NCBI GenBank assembly: GCA_001464355.1
Contig: LNEU01000026.1
Coordinates: forward strand, 480,239-544,238
Length of the DNA stretch: 64,000 nt
DNA from: Burkholderiales bacterium Ga0077544
GTDB lineage: Bacteria; Pseudomonadota; Gammaproteobacteria; Burkholderiales; Burkholderiaceae_D
Direction of reading: 5' to 3'
How positions within the stretch are numbered: position 1 is the stretch's first letter; every line of letters begins with the position of its first letter. Below are positions 20,073-29,453 of this stretch, piece after piece. A program made the translations under genes and the position numbers. The notes beneath the pieces are model-generated. The model ran no database searches. It had not been told where the DNA came from and was given only the letters and a program-made list of their open reading frames with translations.

Positions 20073-21124
20073 AGTTTGTCCGCCGACCAAATCATGTTGC
20101 GAATCGGAATAAGTGTGTCGAATACCCGGTAACGATATTTGCGCCAATCCGGATCGGCGCTTAGGTCTATCGCGGGAGCCGGATTGTCTGCGGTCCCAGC
20201 CCATGCACACAAACCGGTTGGTGCCGCCGCAGTCAATGACGAGCAGGCTGAGGTAACATCTTCTTTTTCCATCACGCTGTTACGAATAACCAGTGCGACA
20301 CGGATAGCCTTAATGCGATTGCGATTAACGGCTGACATTGCCGGCCCCCATTCAGGATCGAGCGCATCGACATAGGCATCTGGGGCAATCTGATTCACAT
20401 TGCCAGCCAAGGTGATGCCGTAGCGAGCCTGCATATTGACAACGCCACCGGCAATCTGCGTCGCGCCCTCCTGCAAATTATTGCCTACGACTTGGTAAGT
20501 ACGTGCAAGCCAATTCGGCCCCAGACATGCAAAACTCCCTTCGGCAGGATCAGTAATCACAGGATCAAACACGATCCCGGCAGCGGTAGGGACGCCGCTC
20601 ACTCTGGTCATTGCGCATTTCGTGCCATTCGTAATCAGGACCAGATCCCCATCACGACAAGACAAGACGTTGTTCTGATTTGGAAGCGAAGGAAATCGCA
20701 GGGGCACGCCACCAGAGGTGGTATCACCCATGCGAACAACAATTTGGTCGTTGCCATTGTTGGCACCGTTGATAATCTCTACCGGTGTGATGCTGACTCC
20801 AACATCCGGTGTATCAGGATCATTGTCCGCATCCATTAAAGGTTTATCGGGACAATTCAACACCTGATTCTGTGCGCTAAAAACCGGCAGACCGTACCCC
20901 GCCATCTGAATCTGGCGTTGCATCGCATAGATGGCAATGCTGCCTGCCGTCTGTGCATCAGCCGTGCCAGTGGTGGAGCGCTTCTGTCCTTCAAACATGG
21001 CTGCCACCTGCACAATCACCAATGTCGCGATCATGCCAATGGCCAGCCCCACCATGATTTCAACCAAGCCGAAACCGCCAACGCGGCGACCACAAGGCCC
21101 ATCTCGCTCATCGAAAGGCCTCAT
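20069..21124 (-). CDS. pilW: minor pilin PilW
   Basis: A 351-residue protein with the prepilin peptidase site G/FGLVEIMVGLAIGM at about residues 17-31 (Glu at +5 of the mature protein), a long first helix, and a large globular domain ending in DTLIPIRNMIW, which resembles the conserved C-terminus of PilW proteins. It overlaps pilV by 4 bases upstream and pilX by 4 bases downstream. The leader of about 17 residues is rather long; a later start is possible but none is evident. Confidence 0.9.
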   Translation of the reverse strand: MRPFDERDGPCGRRVGGFGLVEIMVGLAIGMIATLVIVQVAAMFEGQKRSTTGTADAQTAGSIAIYAMQRQIQMAGYGLPVFSAQNQVLNCPDKPLMDADNDPDTPDVGVSITPVEIINGANNGNDQIVVRMGDTTSGGVPLRFPSLPNQNNVLSCRDGDLVLITNGTKCAMTRVSGVPTAAGIVFDPVITDPAEGSFACLGPNWLARTYQVVGNNLQEGATQIAGGVVNMQARYGITLAGNVNQIAPDAYVDALDPEWGPAMSAVNRNRIKAIRVALVIRNSVMEKEDVTSACSSLTAAAPTGLCAWAGTADNPAPAIDLSADPDWRKYRYRVFDTLIPIRNMIWSADKL

Positions 21125-21564
21125 ACTCCCCCCGTTATTCTTGCCACACTCGTGACGTTATGCTCGGCATCGTCGCCTGGTTGCTGCCATGTGACTCTCA
21201 CGACAAAGCAGGAAAGATCGCCGGCACAGTTTGCAACATCGCCGCGAATAGTAATCCTGCGTCCATTCGGCAATCCTGATTCTGCGGATATATCTGTTCC
21301 AGGAGCCAATTCCGAATAATTAGCCAATCCCAGTTGATCTACCCACATTCTCGAAATACGCTGCTCTACAATCAAGCCCGCCTCCACACGGTATTTGGCG
21401 TCAGAATTTGCCTTGATCATGGTTGCCTGCAAACCCACCGCCCCGAGAATGCCAATAGAAAAAATTAGAATGGCAATCAAACCCTCCAACAACACAATGC
21501 CTTTTTGATTTGCGGGCGCGCAATTATTGGCAGGACTTTTCATTGTCATCATCTTCCTTAACAA
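21121..21564 (-). CDS. pilV: minor pilin PilV
   Basis: A 147-residue prepilin with the processing site QKG/IVLLEGLIAILIFSIG (about residues 23-38), Glu5 present, followed by GILGAVGLQATMIKANSDA, typical of PilV. Two Cys pair-candidates lie in CAGDLSCF near the C-terminus. The start at 21564 overlaps fimT by 7 bases; ATG codons at 21552, 21549 and 21543 are also in frame, so the leader length is uncertain. PilV belongs to the minor-pilin priming complex. Confidence 0.88.
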   Translation of the reverse strand: MLRKMMTMKSPANNCAPANQKGIVLLEGLIAILIFSIGILGAVGLQATMIKANSDAKYRVEAGLIVEQRISRMWVDQLGLANYSELAPGTDISAESGLPNGRRITIRGDVANCAGDLSCFVVRVTWQQPGDDAEHNVTSVARITGGV

Positions 21565-22076
21565 GCCCGCGAATCAGGTGCGTTGACATTTGGGTCGCAC
21601 ATGCGCACGTTGCCACCGCTGACCAAAATGCGTAAATTTCGACTGTCTTCTGCAGACAACACCGCTGTATTTACATCCACATCTATGCTGATGGCAGTTC
21701 CTTGTCCCAACGGCGAAAAATCAACATTAGTGATGGCAGGCGTAGCGACAACGGTCACTGCCGCAGATGAGCCATCTCCGGTCGCCCTGCTCTGAACAAG
21801 AACGCAGTCAGCATCTGGGTCCGGGTCAGGTAGACAAACAACCCATGAAGATCCCGCTCCTAATGTAAAGCGGACTCTTTGATTTCGCGCTACTGCTTCC
21901 GAGCGAGCGAGCTGCAAACCATTCAAGATGGATTCAGCTGCATTTCGAAGCCTGCTGTTTTGAATCCATGTGCTGTAACTGGGCATGCCTAATGTAATAA
22001 CGATCGCCATGATGGCGATGCCGATCATCAGTTCTATCAGGGTAAATCCCTGATCACCTGAAAATCTTTTCAACAT
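21558..22076 (-). CDS. fimT: GspH/FimT family minor pseudopilin
   Basis: A 172-residue prepilin with a short leader and cleavage site DQG/FTLIELMIGIAIMAIV, followed by MPSYSTWIQNSRLRNAAESI and GLQLARSEAVARNQRV, the strings that define the GspH/FimT family. The C-terminus has CDPNVNAPDSRAC, a likely disulphide loop. It starts inside the end of pilE (7-base overlap) and is followed by pilV. Confidence 0.9.
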   Translation of the reverse strand: MLKRFSGDQGFTLIELMIGIAIMAIVITLGMPSYSTWIQNSRLRNAAESILNGLQLARSEAVARNQRVRFTLGAGSSWVVCLPDPDPDADCVLVQSRATGDGSSAAVTVVATPAITNVDFSPLGQGTAISIDVDVNTAVLSAEDSRNLRILVSGGNVRMCDPNVNAPDSRAC

Positions 22077-22531
22077 GACTCGCCACGCTTGCTAATCCAG
22101 CAGTTGACTTCGGCACCGGGAGGAACCGTAGATTTTTTGGCATTATTTTGATCAAGCGAGTACACATATCCGTTCATGCCCTGCCCCGCCACACCCGTCG
22201 CAGTTACGCTATAGACATTCGGCGTCGCGGCGTCAGTACCGCAAGCAAAAGTAAAGTATTTACCCGAAACCACTGCTCCGCCTGCAGCTACGCAACTGGC
22301 ATTGACATAGCCTGCATAGGTACGATTATCTTGATACCACTGCTCCATTTTGATGCGCATATTTGCAAGTTCTGACGTTGCCTCCTGCACCTTGCCGCGC
22401 CGGACGTAATCACCATAAAAAGGGAGCGCAATGGCCCCCAAAATACCAATAATCGCAACCGTAATCATCAATTCAATCAACGTGAAACCCGCTGATTTGC
22501 GTTTCAGTGAAAAAAAATAGGCAGGCGTCAT
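22070..22531 (-). CDS. pilE: type IV pilin-like protein PilE
   Basis: A 153-residue prepilin with a basic leader and site SAG/FTLIELMITVAIIGIL, then ALPFYGDYVRRGKVQEA and MEQWYQDNRTYAGY, the hallmark of PilE/FimA-type pilins. Two Cys (about residues 98 and 143) fit a D-region loop and a third precedes them in VNASCVAAGG. It is the first gene of the operon running to pilY1. In Burkholderiales this locus usually encodes the minor PilE, with the major pilin gene elsewhere; I cannot tell from sequence which pilin is the main subunit. Confidence 0.88.
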   Translation of the reverse strand: MTPAYFFSLKRKSAGFTLIELMITVAIIGILGAIALPFYGDYVRRGKVQEATSELANMRIKMEQWYQDNRTYAGYVNASCVAAGGAVVSGKYFTFACGTDAATPNVYSVTATGVAGQGMNGYVYSLDQNNAKKSTVPPGAEVNCWISKRGESC

Positions 22532-22691
22532 AGTAAATTTCCTTTAAGTACGGTTAATTTAAACCAATCAATTCGCAATGCCAGCCGCAACCGATAAGCG
22601 GTTTGATTCCTGCCATAAGCGGCGCTCCTCATATGAGAGCTGTTGCGCAGAAGCCGCTAAAATGCATGCCTACATTTAACCGAGCACGCGT

Positions 22692-23783
22692 ATGCGCACA
22701 GATATTCAAACCTCTATCCACAATGACTTAGGCTGCTTAGTCCTAGACCGCCCCCAAGCATTGAACTCTTTGTCTCTTGACATGATTCGTACGCTTGCGC
22801 AAAGCCTGCACGCATGGCAAAAAGATCAACGTGTACGAGCCGTTGTTATCAGCAGCACGCTGCCAAAGGCTTTTTGTGCTGGTGGCGACATCCACTTTTT
22901 TCATGAAGTTGCGGTGGGCGGCCTCACTGGTGGCAGCGCGCTACTGGAAGATTTTTTCACCGAAGAATATGCGTTGAATTATTTGATTCACCATTACCCA
23001 AAACCGTATATCGCTCTGCTGGATGGCATTGTGATGGGTGGCGGCATGGGCATCTCACAAAGCAGCGCGGCGCAGAGCATCCGCGTTGTAACCGAGCGCA
23101 CTAGAATGGCGATGCCCGAAGTGAATATCGGACTGTTCCCAGATGTCGGTGGTGGTTATTTTCTATCGCGGCTGCCGGGCGAACTTGGCACCTATCTTGG
23201 CCTGACTGGAGAAATTATCGGTGCCGATGATGCCTTGTATGCAAATCTGGCAGATGTATTTGTGCCGCGAGCGGAACTGCCTGCGTTAATGAACTTGATT
23301 GAATCGGTGGATGATTATGAATATCGACAGGCGATTGAAGCATTTGCCGCACCGTTTGCAGCACAAATCAATCCTGCGAACAGCATGCTCGCCAAACAGC
23401 GCCCTCTGATCGATCGTCATTTTTCACATGACAGCGTGGCCGCCATTACCGCATCGCTGGCGAAAGATGACGCCCCTTTTTCTCAGAAAACTTTGAACAC
23501 CATACGAAAACGCTCGCCGCTGATGGTTTGCGTTTCGCTGGAACAAATCCGTCGCTCTGCCCATATGGAATTAGCGGATTGCCTGCGACTGGAGCGCACC
23601 ATGGTCAGGCGTTGTTTCGAACACGGGGAAACCGTAGAAGGCATACGTGCATTGGTTATCGACAGGGATAACGCGCCGCAGTGGAATCCTGCGTCGTTAC
23701 AAGATGTGACGCCAGAAATGATCGCGCCCTTTTTCACTTCAGCCTGGCCAGACTACGCGCATCCTTTGCGCGAGCTGACCTGA
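22692..23783 (+). CDS. enoyl-CoA hydratase/isomerase family, 3-hydroxyisobutyryl-CoA hydrolase-like
   Basis: A 363-residue crotonase-fold protein, longer than simple enoyl-CoA hydratases (about 260) and matching 3-hydroxyisobutyryl-CoA hydrolases. The oxyanion-hole strings FCAGGDI (about residue 58) and GIVMGGGMGIS are present, and the catalytic region MPEVNIGLFPDVGGGYFLSR has the Glu and Asp pair seen in HIBYL-CoA hydrolases. The C-terminal ECH_2 extension is present with LRLERTMVRRC. The likely role is valine catabolism, but no other valine genes are adjacent, so the substrate is inferred from family only. It is divergent from pilE. Confidence 0.83.
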   Translation: MRTDIQTSIHNDLGCLVLDRPQALNSLSLDMIRTLAQSLHAWQKDQRVRAVVISSTLPKAFCAGGDIHFFHEVAVGGLTGGSALLEDFFTEEYALNYLIHHYPKPYIALLDGIVMGGGMGISQSSAAQSIRVVTERTRMAMPEVNIGLFPDVGGGYFLSRLPGELGTYLGLTGEIIGADDALYANLADVFVPRAELPALMNLIESVDDYEYRQAIEAFAAPFAAQINPANSMLAKQRPLIDRHFSHDSVAAITASLAKDDAPFSQKTLNTIRKRSPLMVCVSLEQIRRSAHMELADCLRLERTMVRRCFEHGETVEGIRALVIDRDNAPQWNPASLQDVTPEMIAPFFTSAWPDYAHPLRELT

Positions 23784-23899
23784 ATTATCAATTCTGACAA
23801 GTACCGACGACCATTCGTTTCCCGACATGAGGCCGACTGGCGGCTAGCCTCGTCAAGACTATTTGACGGAACAACAGCGCGCTGGATATCCAGTGATGC

Positions 23900-25048
23900 T
23901 TACATTTCCTCTATCAAGAACAGGCGACGATGCTCGCGTATTGCATAGCGGTCTGTCATACCAGCAATGTAATCCGCAATCTTGCGTGCCTGCGTTGCGA
24001 TTGCCTGCGGAGTATCACTGATCGCATGCTGGTAATCTGGCGGCAGCAGATTCGGCTCGCGCATGAAGGCGCTGAACAAATCATTCACGATGCGACGTGC
24101 CTTGCTGGTCATGCGATTGACCTGGTAATGCTGATAAAGATTTTCTCGCAAGAAGCGTTTCAGCAAAACTGCTTCGGCACGCATCGTGTCGGAGAAGGCG
24201 ATCAGTGGCGCCGCATTGCGCACATCATCCACTGTCTTTAGTTGTGCCACTTGAATCCGCTGTTGCGATGTTTCTATCACATCAACAATCAACGCATTGA
24301 TCATGCGACGTATGGTTTCGTTAATCGCGCGGCGGCCGTTAATGCCGGGAAATGCGAGCTCCACCTGCTGACGATGACGCGCATAAAAATCAACTTCATC
24401 CAGCTGTGTTGTCGTCAGCAAACCGGAACGCAAGCCATCGTCGATATCATGATTATTGTAGGCAATTTCATCCGCCAGATTGGCAAGCTGCGCTTCCAGC
24501 GTAGGCTGCTTTTTTTGAATGAAACGTAAACCGATAGCATCGAGCTTTTTTGCGTTCGCTAACGAGCAATGCTTGAGTATGCCTTCGCGGGTTTCAAACA
24601 TCAGGTTCAAACCATCGAATGCACCGTAACGCTGCTCCAGCGTATCAACCACGCGCAAGCTTTGCAGATTATGTTCGAAGCCGCCATAGTCGCTCATACA
24701 CGCGTTCAGTGCATCCTGGCCGGCGTGTCCGAAAGGGGTATGACCGAGATCGTGCGCCAGCGAAATCGCCTCGACCAAGTCTTCATTCAAGTGCAAATTG
24801 CGCGCAATTGAACGCGCAATTTGCGCGACTTCAATACTGTGCGTCAGACGGGTGCGAAACAGGTCACCCTCGTGATTAACAAATACCTGGGTTTTATATT
24901 CCAGCCGGCGAAATGCAGCGGAATGAATGATGCGATCACGATCGCGTTGAAACTCGGTACGCGACGTGGTTGCCGGCTCTGAATAACGACGCCCGGCAGA
25001 TTGTTCTGAATGCGCCGCATACGGCGCCAGATGGGCTTCGATGTTCAT
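23900..25048 (-). CDS. dgt: deoxyguanosinetriphosphate triphosphohydrolase-like HD protein
   Basis: A 382-residue protein from the ATG at 25048 (an in-frame ATG at 25066 would add six residues). HD-domain metal ligands are in [32 protein letters not shown] and [16 protein letters not shown]. The order matches the dGTPase-like family (type 2), which cleaves dNTPs to nucleoside and triphosphate. It follows aroKB by about 40 bases, the pilMNOPQ-aroKB-dgt order known from many Beta- and Gammaproteobacteria. Confidence 0.92.
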   Translation of the reverse strand: MNIEAHLAPYAAHSEQSAGRRYSEPATTSRTEFQRDRDRIIHSAAFRRLEYKTQVFVNHEGDLFRTRLTHSIEVAQIARSIARNLHLNEDLVEAISLAHDLGHTPFGHAGQDALNACMSDYGGFEHNLQSLRVVDTLEQRYGAFDGLNLMFETREGILKHCSLANAKKLDAIGLRFIQKKQPTLEAQLANLADEIAYNNHDIDDGLRSGLLTTTQLDEVDFYARHRQQVELAFPGINGRRAINETIRRMINALIVDVIETSQQRIQVAQLKTVDDVRNAAPLIAFSDTMRAEAVLLKRFLRENLYQHYQVNRMTSKARRIVNDLFSAFMREPNLLPPDYQHAISDTPQAIATQARKIADYIAGMTDRYAIREHRRLFLIEEM

Positions 25049-25087
25049 ATCAGTACGCCCTCGCAACCGGGTTTGCTGAAAATCAGA

Positions 25088-26755
25088 TCAGGCAACGCAC
25101 GCATTCAAAGTTTGAAGCAGGATATCTTGCGGCACCGTCGTGATGATCGAGGCACCTAAGGGTTTAAGCAAAATGAATTTGATCTCGCCACCCTCATTTT
25201 TCTTGTCGACCTCCATCAATTCCAGCCATCGCGCGACACCGAGGTCAGGCGCTACCGTCGGCAAACCGGCCGCTTTTACCAATGCGACTATGCGCTCTTT
25301 AGAAGGCGCATCAATGAAACCCAATCTATACGACAACTCGGCCGCCATTACCATACCGCAACCAACTGCCTCACCATGTAGCCAAACGCCATAACCCATG
25401 CCAGCTTCGATCGCGTGCCCAAATGTGTGCCCGAAGTTAAGGATCGCGCGCAAACCGCCTTCACGTTCATCCTGACGCACAACATCTGCCTTGATTTCAC
25501 ATGAGCGCTTGATGGCGTAAGCCAATGCATCGGCATCTTTTGCGACCAGCTTGGAAATGTTTGCCTCTATCCAATCGAAGAATGGCGCATCAATGATCGC
25601 ACCATGCTTGATCACCTCGGACAAGCCTGCCGAAAGCTCGCGCGCAGGCAAGGTATTCAATGTGGAAGTATCGGCGATCACGGCTTGCGGCTGATAAAAC
25701 GCACCGATCATATTCTTGCCAAGCGGATGATTGATCCCGGTCTTGCCACCCACGGATGAGTCAACTTGCGATAGCAGCGTAGTAGGCACCTGGACAAACG
25801 GCACGCCACGCATGTACGCGGCTGCCGCGAAACCGGTCATATCGCCGATCACGCCGCCACCCAAAGCGACCAAGGTGATTTTCCGATCGCATTTTTCTGC
25901 AAGCAAGACATCGAAGACCTTCATTAGATTGGCCCAATTCTTTTCTTCTTCACCATCCGGCAAAATGATTTGAGTCACCCGTTTGCCGGCGGCTTCCAGG
26001 GTTTTGCTGAGACGCTCGAGATAGAGTGGGGCAACCACGGTATTGGTCACAATCGCGACGCGAGGACCGGGAATATGCGCAGCAACCACGGTGGGGTCGC
26101 TCAGCAATTCCTGCCCAATACTGATGGGATAACTGCGCGTACCTAAATCAACGTGCAGAGTATGAAAAGAAGAAAGCTGTGCCATCGTAATGTGCTTAGA
26201 TAAAGAATCCTGTTGCTGCGATGCGGGCGCAGGGACTTGCGCATGCTCCGGCCCCAACTGCGCCAGTATCGATTGCATCAGGAATTGTACGTTAGGCCGA
26301 CCCGTGTCGATGACGATGTCGGCAACCTCATTGTAGAACGGTTCGCGCACACGCGATAATTCCTCGATCGTTTTGCGGGGATCTGCCGTTTGCAGCAAAG
26401 GGCGATTTTTATCGTGACTGGTGCGCTGCAAGATGCTGTTGACGCTGGCGCGCAGATAAATCACGGTGCCGCGCGACTTGAGATAAGCACGACTTTCCGC
26501 ATTGAGTATCGCACCACCGCCTGTGGCCAAGACGATATCTTGCTGCGCAGTCAAGTCACGGATTACTTCCGCTTCGCGCTGTCGAAAGCTGGCTTCACCT
26601 TCGATTTCGAAAATCAAGGGGATAGCAGCGCCAGTACGCGCTTCGATTTCATGATCGGAATCAATGAATTGCTTGTTCAGCCGTTTTGCCAGCGCACGAC
26701 CGACCGTCGTTTTGCCGGCCCCCATCAAGCCGACCAAAAAAATATTTCCACCCAC
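25088..26755 (-). CDS. aroKB: bifunctional shikimate kinase/3-dehydroquinate synthase (AroK-AroB in one frame)
   Basis: One uninterrupted 555-residue frame contains two complete shikimate-pathway enzymes. Residues about 1-175 are shikimate kinase: [11 protein letters not shown]alker A, DSDHEIE, and TGGGAI. Residues about 195-555 are 3-dehydroquinate synthase: [44 protein letters not shown] and [11 protein letters not shown] with metal ligands. A Gln/Ser-rich linker (about 172-190) joins them. Met191 (base 26185) begins a stretch that resembles a normal AroB N-terminus, but no good Shine-Dalgarno precedes it, so either a fusion or internal initiation is possible. In most relatives aroK and aroB are separate, adjacent genes. 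Confidence 0.92.
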   Translation of the reverse strand: MGGNIFLVGLMGAGKTTVGRALAKRLNKQFIDSDHEIEARTGAAIPLIFEIEGEASFRQREAEVIRDLTAQQDIVLATGGGAILNAESRAYLKSRGTVIYLRASVNSILQRTSHDKNRPLLQTADPRKTIEELSRVREPFYNEVADIVIDTGRPNVQFLMQSILAQLGPEHAQVPAPASQQQDSLSKHITMAQLSSFHTLHVDLGTRSYPISIGQELLSDPTVVAAHIPGPRVAIVTNTVVAPLYLERLSKTLEAAGKRVTQIILPDGEEEKNWANLMKVFDVLLAEKCDRKITLVALGGGVIGDMTGFAAAAYMRGVPFVQVPTTLLSQVDSSVGGKTGINHPLGKNMIGAFYQPQAVIADTSTLNTLPARELSAGLSEVIKHGAIIDAPFFDWIEANISKLVAKDADALAYAIKRSCEIKADVVRQDEREGGLRAILNFGHTFGHAIEAGMGYGVWLHGEAVGCGMVMAAELSYRLGFIDAPSKERIVALVKAAGLPTVAPDLGVARWLELMEVDKKNEGGEIKFILLKPLGASIITTVPQDILLQTLNACVA

Positions 26756-26781
26756 GTTGCACTAACTCTTTCTCGCCAGAT

Positions 26782-26804
26782 GCAGCGACCGAGCCGGTCG
26801 CTGC
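26782..26804. promoter_or_regulatory. perfect hairpin between pilQ and aroKB
   Basis: GCAGCGACC pairs perfectly with GGTCGCTGC (9 bp) around the loop GAGCC. No T-run follows on the minus strand, so it is not a simple terminator; it may protect or separate the pilQ 3' end from the aroKB message. Confidence 0.55.
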
Positions 26805-26817
26805 CACAACCAGCATC

Positions 26818-28917
26818 CTACCTGATTGATACCTTGTCGGTCAGGATTTTAGGTGTCAAAAATATCAGCAATTCGGTTTTGTCATTGGTACGGCCGGTGG
26901 TTTTGAACAAATTTCCGAACACCGGAATGTCGCCAAAGAAAGGCACCTTCGAAATTGAAGTACGCTCTGTCTGCTGGAAAATACCACCGATGACGACGGT
27001 ACCGCCGTTGTCTATCAGCACCTGGGTTTTGACATGTTTGGTGTCAATTGCAAAGCCTGCACGCGTTTCAATACCAACACTATCCTTGTTGACGTCAACA
27101 TCCAGAATCACATTGCCATCTGGCGTAATTTGCGGCGTAACTTCCAATTTCAAATTTGCTTTGCGGAAGGACACGCTAGTTGCACCGCTGCTTGTTGCTT
27201 GCTGATAAGGCAATTCTGTACCTTGCTCAATCAAAGCTTTTAATTGATCTGCAGTAATCACACGCGGGCTCGAAATAATTTTTCCTTTTCCATCCGCCTC
27301 AAGCGCCGACAACTCCAAGCCAATAAATTTGGTGGCGGCGGCATTAAACAAAGTCAATGCCACAGTACCCGCCGTGTTACCCGCAATGCTGGCCGGTAAA
27401 TTTACCGAACTGCTGTTCGGAATTGGCGGCGACAGACCAGTCGTTGCATCCGGCTGATTACCGCCCAGATTAAATCTGTTCTGCTGCACACCAAAAGACA
27501 ATTTCGCGCCCAAACTGCTGCTGAAAGTGTCATTCGCTTCTACTATTCTCGCCTCAATCATGACTTGACGACTGGCAACGTCTGTTTTCTGTACCAACGC
27601 ACGAATTTCTTCCAGCTTGGAAGGAATGTCGGTAATAAACAATTGATTGGTACGCGGATCGACGACTGCACTTCCGCGCTTGGACAGAATGCTGCGATTA
27701 CCGCCGTCAATGCCGAAGACTTGTTTAAACGATTCTGCCTTTTGATAGTTCAGCTGAAAAGTTTCTGTCTTGACTGGTTCAAGTTCGGCAATCTGCGCGC
27801 GTTGCTCAAGCTCCAGTTTTTCTTTCGTCAACAACTCATCACGCGGCGCGATCCACAACACCGAGCCGTTTTTACGCATATCCAGGCCTTTCGCCTGCAT
27901 GACGATATCCAACGCTTGATCCCAAGGCACATCCTTCAGGCGCAAGGTCACATTACCGCTAACGGTATCGCTAGTGATGATGTTCAAGCCGGTGAAATCA
28001 GCAATCACCTGCAGCACTGCGCGCACTTCCACATTCTGGAAATTCAGCGACAGCTTTTCACCACGGTAATCGCGTACACCACTTCCGAGCTTATTCGCCT
28101 CTTCCTTGAGAGGTTTGACTTCAATCACCAGTTGGGAGTCGCTCTGGTAGGCGCTATGCTCCCACAAACCCTTAGGCTCAATCGTCATGCGGACATTTTC
28201 ACCTTGCTGCTGGGTAGTGATAATGTTTACCGGCGTACCAAAATCAGCGACATCCAAGCGACGGCGCAATACATCCGGTACTGTGGTTTTCATGAAATCA
28301 ACTTCGATTTTTTTGCCTTGCTGACGCACGTCCAAAGCGACTTGATTATTCGGCAATTCAACGACAATACGACCTTCGCCGTTGTTACCGCGACGGAAAT
28401 CGATATCACGCAATGCCTGACGTCCCGATCCCATATTTATTTGTGGTACCGCTACCGGTAGCCCGGACGCATTGACCGCAGTGGCCAAGCCGCCTGTGCC
28501 GTCTATGGTAATAATTACGGCATTACCTTCGACCGTAGTGGCATAGTTCAATGGACGAGTCAGATTGAACACCAAACGTGAGCGCTCCCCTGCCTGTACA
28601 ACATTCACATTGCGCACATCGCCCAAACCGATATCTTGAACTCCTTTGCCCGTTGCATTTGCAGTCCCTGCAAAATCAAGGGCAATACGCGCTGGATTCG
28701 TAATCGAAAATCCGATAGGCGGTTTGGCTAGTGGATTTTTCAACGCCACTTTCACAACGATATTCGAACCCTGCTGATTCGCACTAATGGATTGAATCGC
28801 GTTTTCTTGCGCGACGACAAATCCACACATCATCGAGAGATAAATGAACGCAAATGTACGCTTTAATGTTTGCATGGTTCCCTGTGAGTCTTTGATTTGT
28901 TTTTGGTGCGCGATCAT
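26818..28917 (-). CDS. pilQ: type IV pilus outer-membrane secretin PilQ
   Basis: PilQ forms the outer-membrane pore for the pilus. The 699-residue product has a signal peptide ending near VVAQ (about residue 36), AMIN-type beta domains (about 40-270), an STN/N0-like region (LSLNFQNVEVRAVLQVIADF) and N1, and the C-terminal secretin domain with VPFFGDIPVFGNLFK near residues 665-680. The start at 28917 has AGGAGA seven bases upstream and overlaps pilP as ATGA. An alternative ATG at 28875 would give a shorter signal peptide n-region. It is the last pil gene of the pilMNOPQ operon. Confidence 0.95.
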   Translation of the reverse strand: MIAHQKQIKDSQGTMQTLKRTFAFIYLSMMCGFVVAQENAIQSISANQQGSNIVVKVALKNPLAKPPIGFSITNPARIALDFAGTANATGKGVQDIGLGDVRNVNVVQAGERSRLVFNLTRPLNYATTVEGNAVIITIDGTGGLATAVNASGLPVAVPQINMGSGRQALRDIDFRRGNNGEGRIVVELPNNQVALDVRQQGKKIEVDFMKTTVPDVLRRRLDVADFGTPVNIITTQQQGENVRMTIEPKGLWEHSAYQSDSQLVIEVKPLKEEANKLGSGVRDYRGEKLSLNFQNVEVRAVLQVIADFTGLNIITSDTVSGNVTLRLKDVPWDQALDIVMQAKGLDMRKNGSVLWIAPRDELLTKEKLELEQRAQIAELEPVKTETFQLNYQKAESFKQVFGIDGGNRSILSKRGSAVVDPRTNQLFITDIPSKLEEIRALVQKTDVASRQVMIEARIVEANDTFSSSLGAKLSFGVQQNRFNLGGNQPDATTGLSPPIPNSSSVNLPASIAGNTAGTVALTLFNAAATKFIGLELSALEADGKGKIISSPRVITADQLKALIEQGTELPYQQATSSGATSVSFRKANLKLEVTPQITPDGNVILDVDVNKDSVGIETRAGFAIDTKHVKTQVLIDNGGTVVIGGIFQQTERTSISKVPFFGDIPVFGNLFKTTGRTNDKTELLIFLTPKILTDKVSIR

Positions 28918-29453
28918 TTTTGCGTCTCCTGCAACTCCAGCTTAGCCTCACGTTCGACCCATTCGCCGGACGCGTCTTGAACGATCTCTTTTAGTTCCAC
29001 TTCAGTTTCCGTAATCTTGGTAATCATGCCGAGATTCTGTCCGATATAATTTCCTACCTTGACCTGGAATACCGATTTGTCAGCTTGCAATAAAGCATAG
29101 GTCAGGCCTGGCTTGGCCATGGTGCCCACCATGCGCAAGTTATCCAGCGGGTAGCTTTCAAGTGCTTCGCGGCGGCGCTCCAGATCCGGACGTATAGAAC
29201 CTGTGTCCTTTTTTGATTTTGCCAAAGCGACGGCCAGTTTATTCGGGCTATACGGATCTTCTCTGCCTTTGGCATCGTACGAAAAAGGAGTGAATTTTTT
29301 CGGTTCGGACAGTGGCTTGATCAACACTCTGGTCTGCTGCTTTACTTCCTTCATCCATTCGCTAACGTCTTGTATGCCGCCATCTCCACAGCCAGACAGA
29401 CTCATCAAAAGCAAACCGGATAAACCCAGACGAATTAAATGAAGGTGCATCAT
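28914..29453 (-). CDS. pilP: type IV pilus assembly lipoprotein PilP
   Basis: A 179-residue lipoprotein: lipobox LLMSLSGC with the Cys at about residue 22. A disordered linker is followed by the PilP beta domain, with GREDPYSPNK, ESYPLDNLRMVGTM and VKVGNYIGQNLGMITKI as family strings. PilP links the PilN/PilO inner-membrane complex to PilQ. The start overlaps the end of pilO and the stop overlaps the pilQ start, each by 4 bases. Confidence 0.94.
   Translation of the reverse strand: MMHLHLIRLGLSGLLLMSLSGCGDGGIQDVSEWMKEVKQQTRVLIKPLSEPKKFTPFSYDAKGREDPYSPNKLAVALAKSKKDTGSIRPDLERRREALESYPLDNLRMVGTMAKPGLTYALLQADKSVFQVKVGNYIGQNLGMITKITETEVELKEIVQDASGEWVEREAKLELQETQK

Noticed and set aside
15204..22531. 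Pilus operon as a horizontally acquired island
   Set aside because: There are no tRNA, direct repeats, integrase or IS around it, and the minor-pilin order is the standard one. Base composition was not computed, so only structural signs were judged.
22532..22691. Possible sigma-54 promoter upstream of pilE (minus-strand TGGCATTGCGAATTGA)
   Set aside because: Tempting because rpoN is in the window and pilin genes can be RpoN-dependent, but the GG to GC spacing is off by one and the second box is TTGA rather than TTGC. A second TGGCA nearby has no partner box.
27565..28461. 298-residue open frame antisense to pilQ
   Set aside because: It is a shadow of the pilQ coding frame: composition is Gln/His/Arg-rich without any domain pattern, and no ribosome-binding site or promoter supports it.
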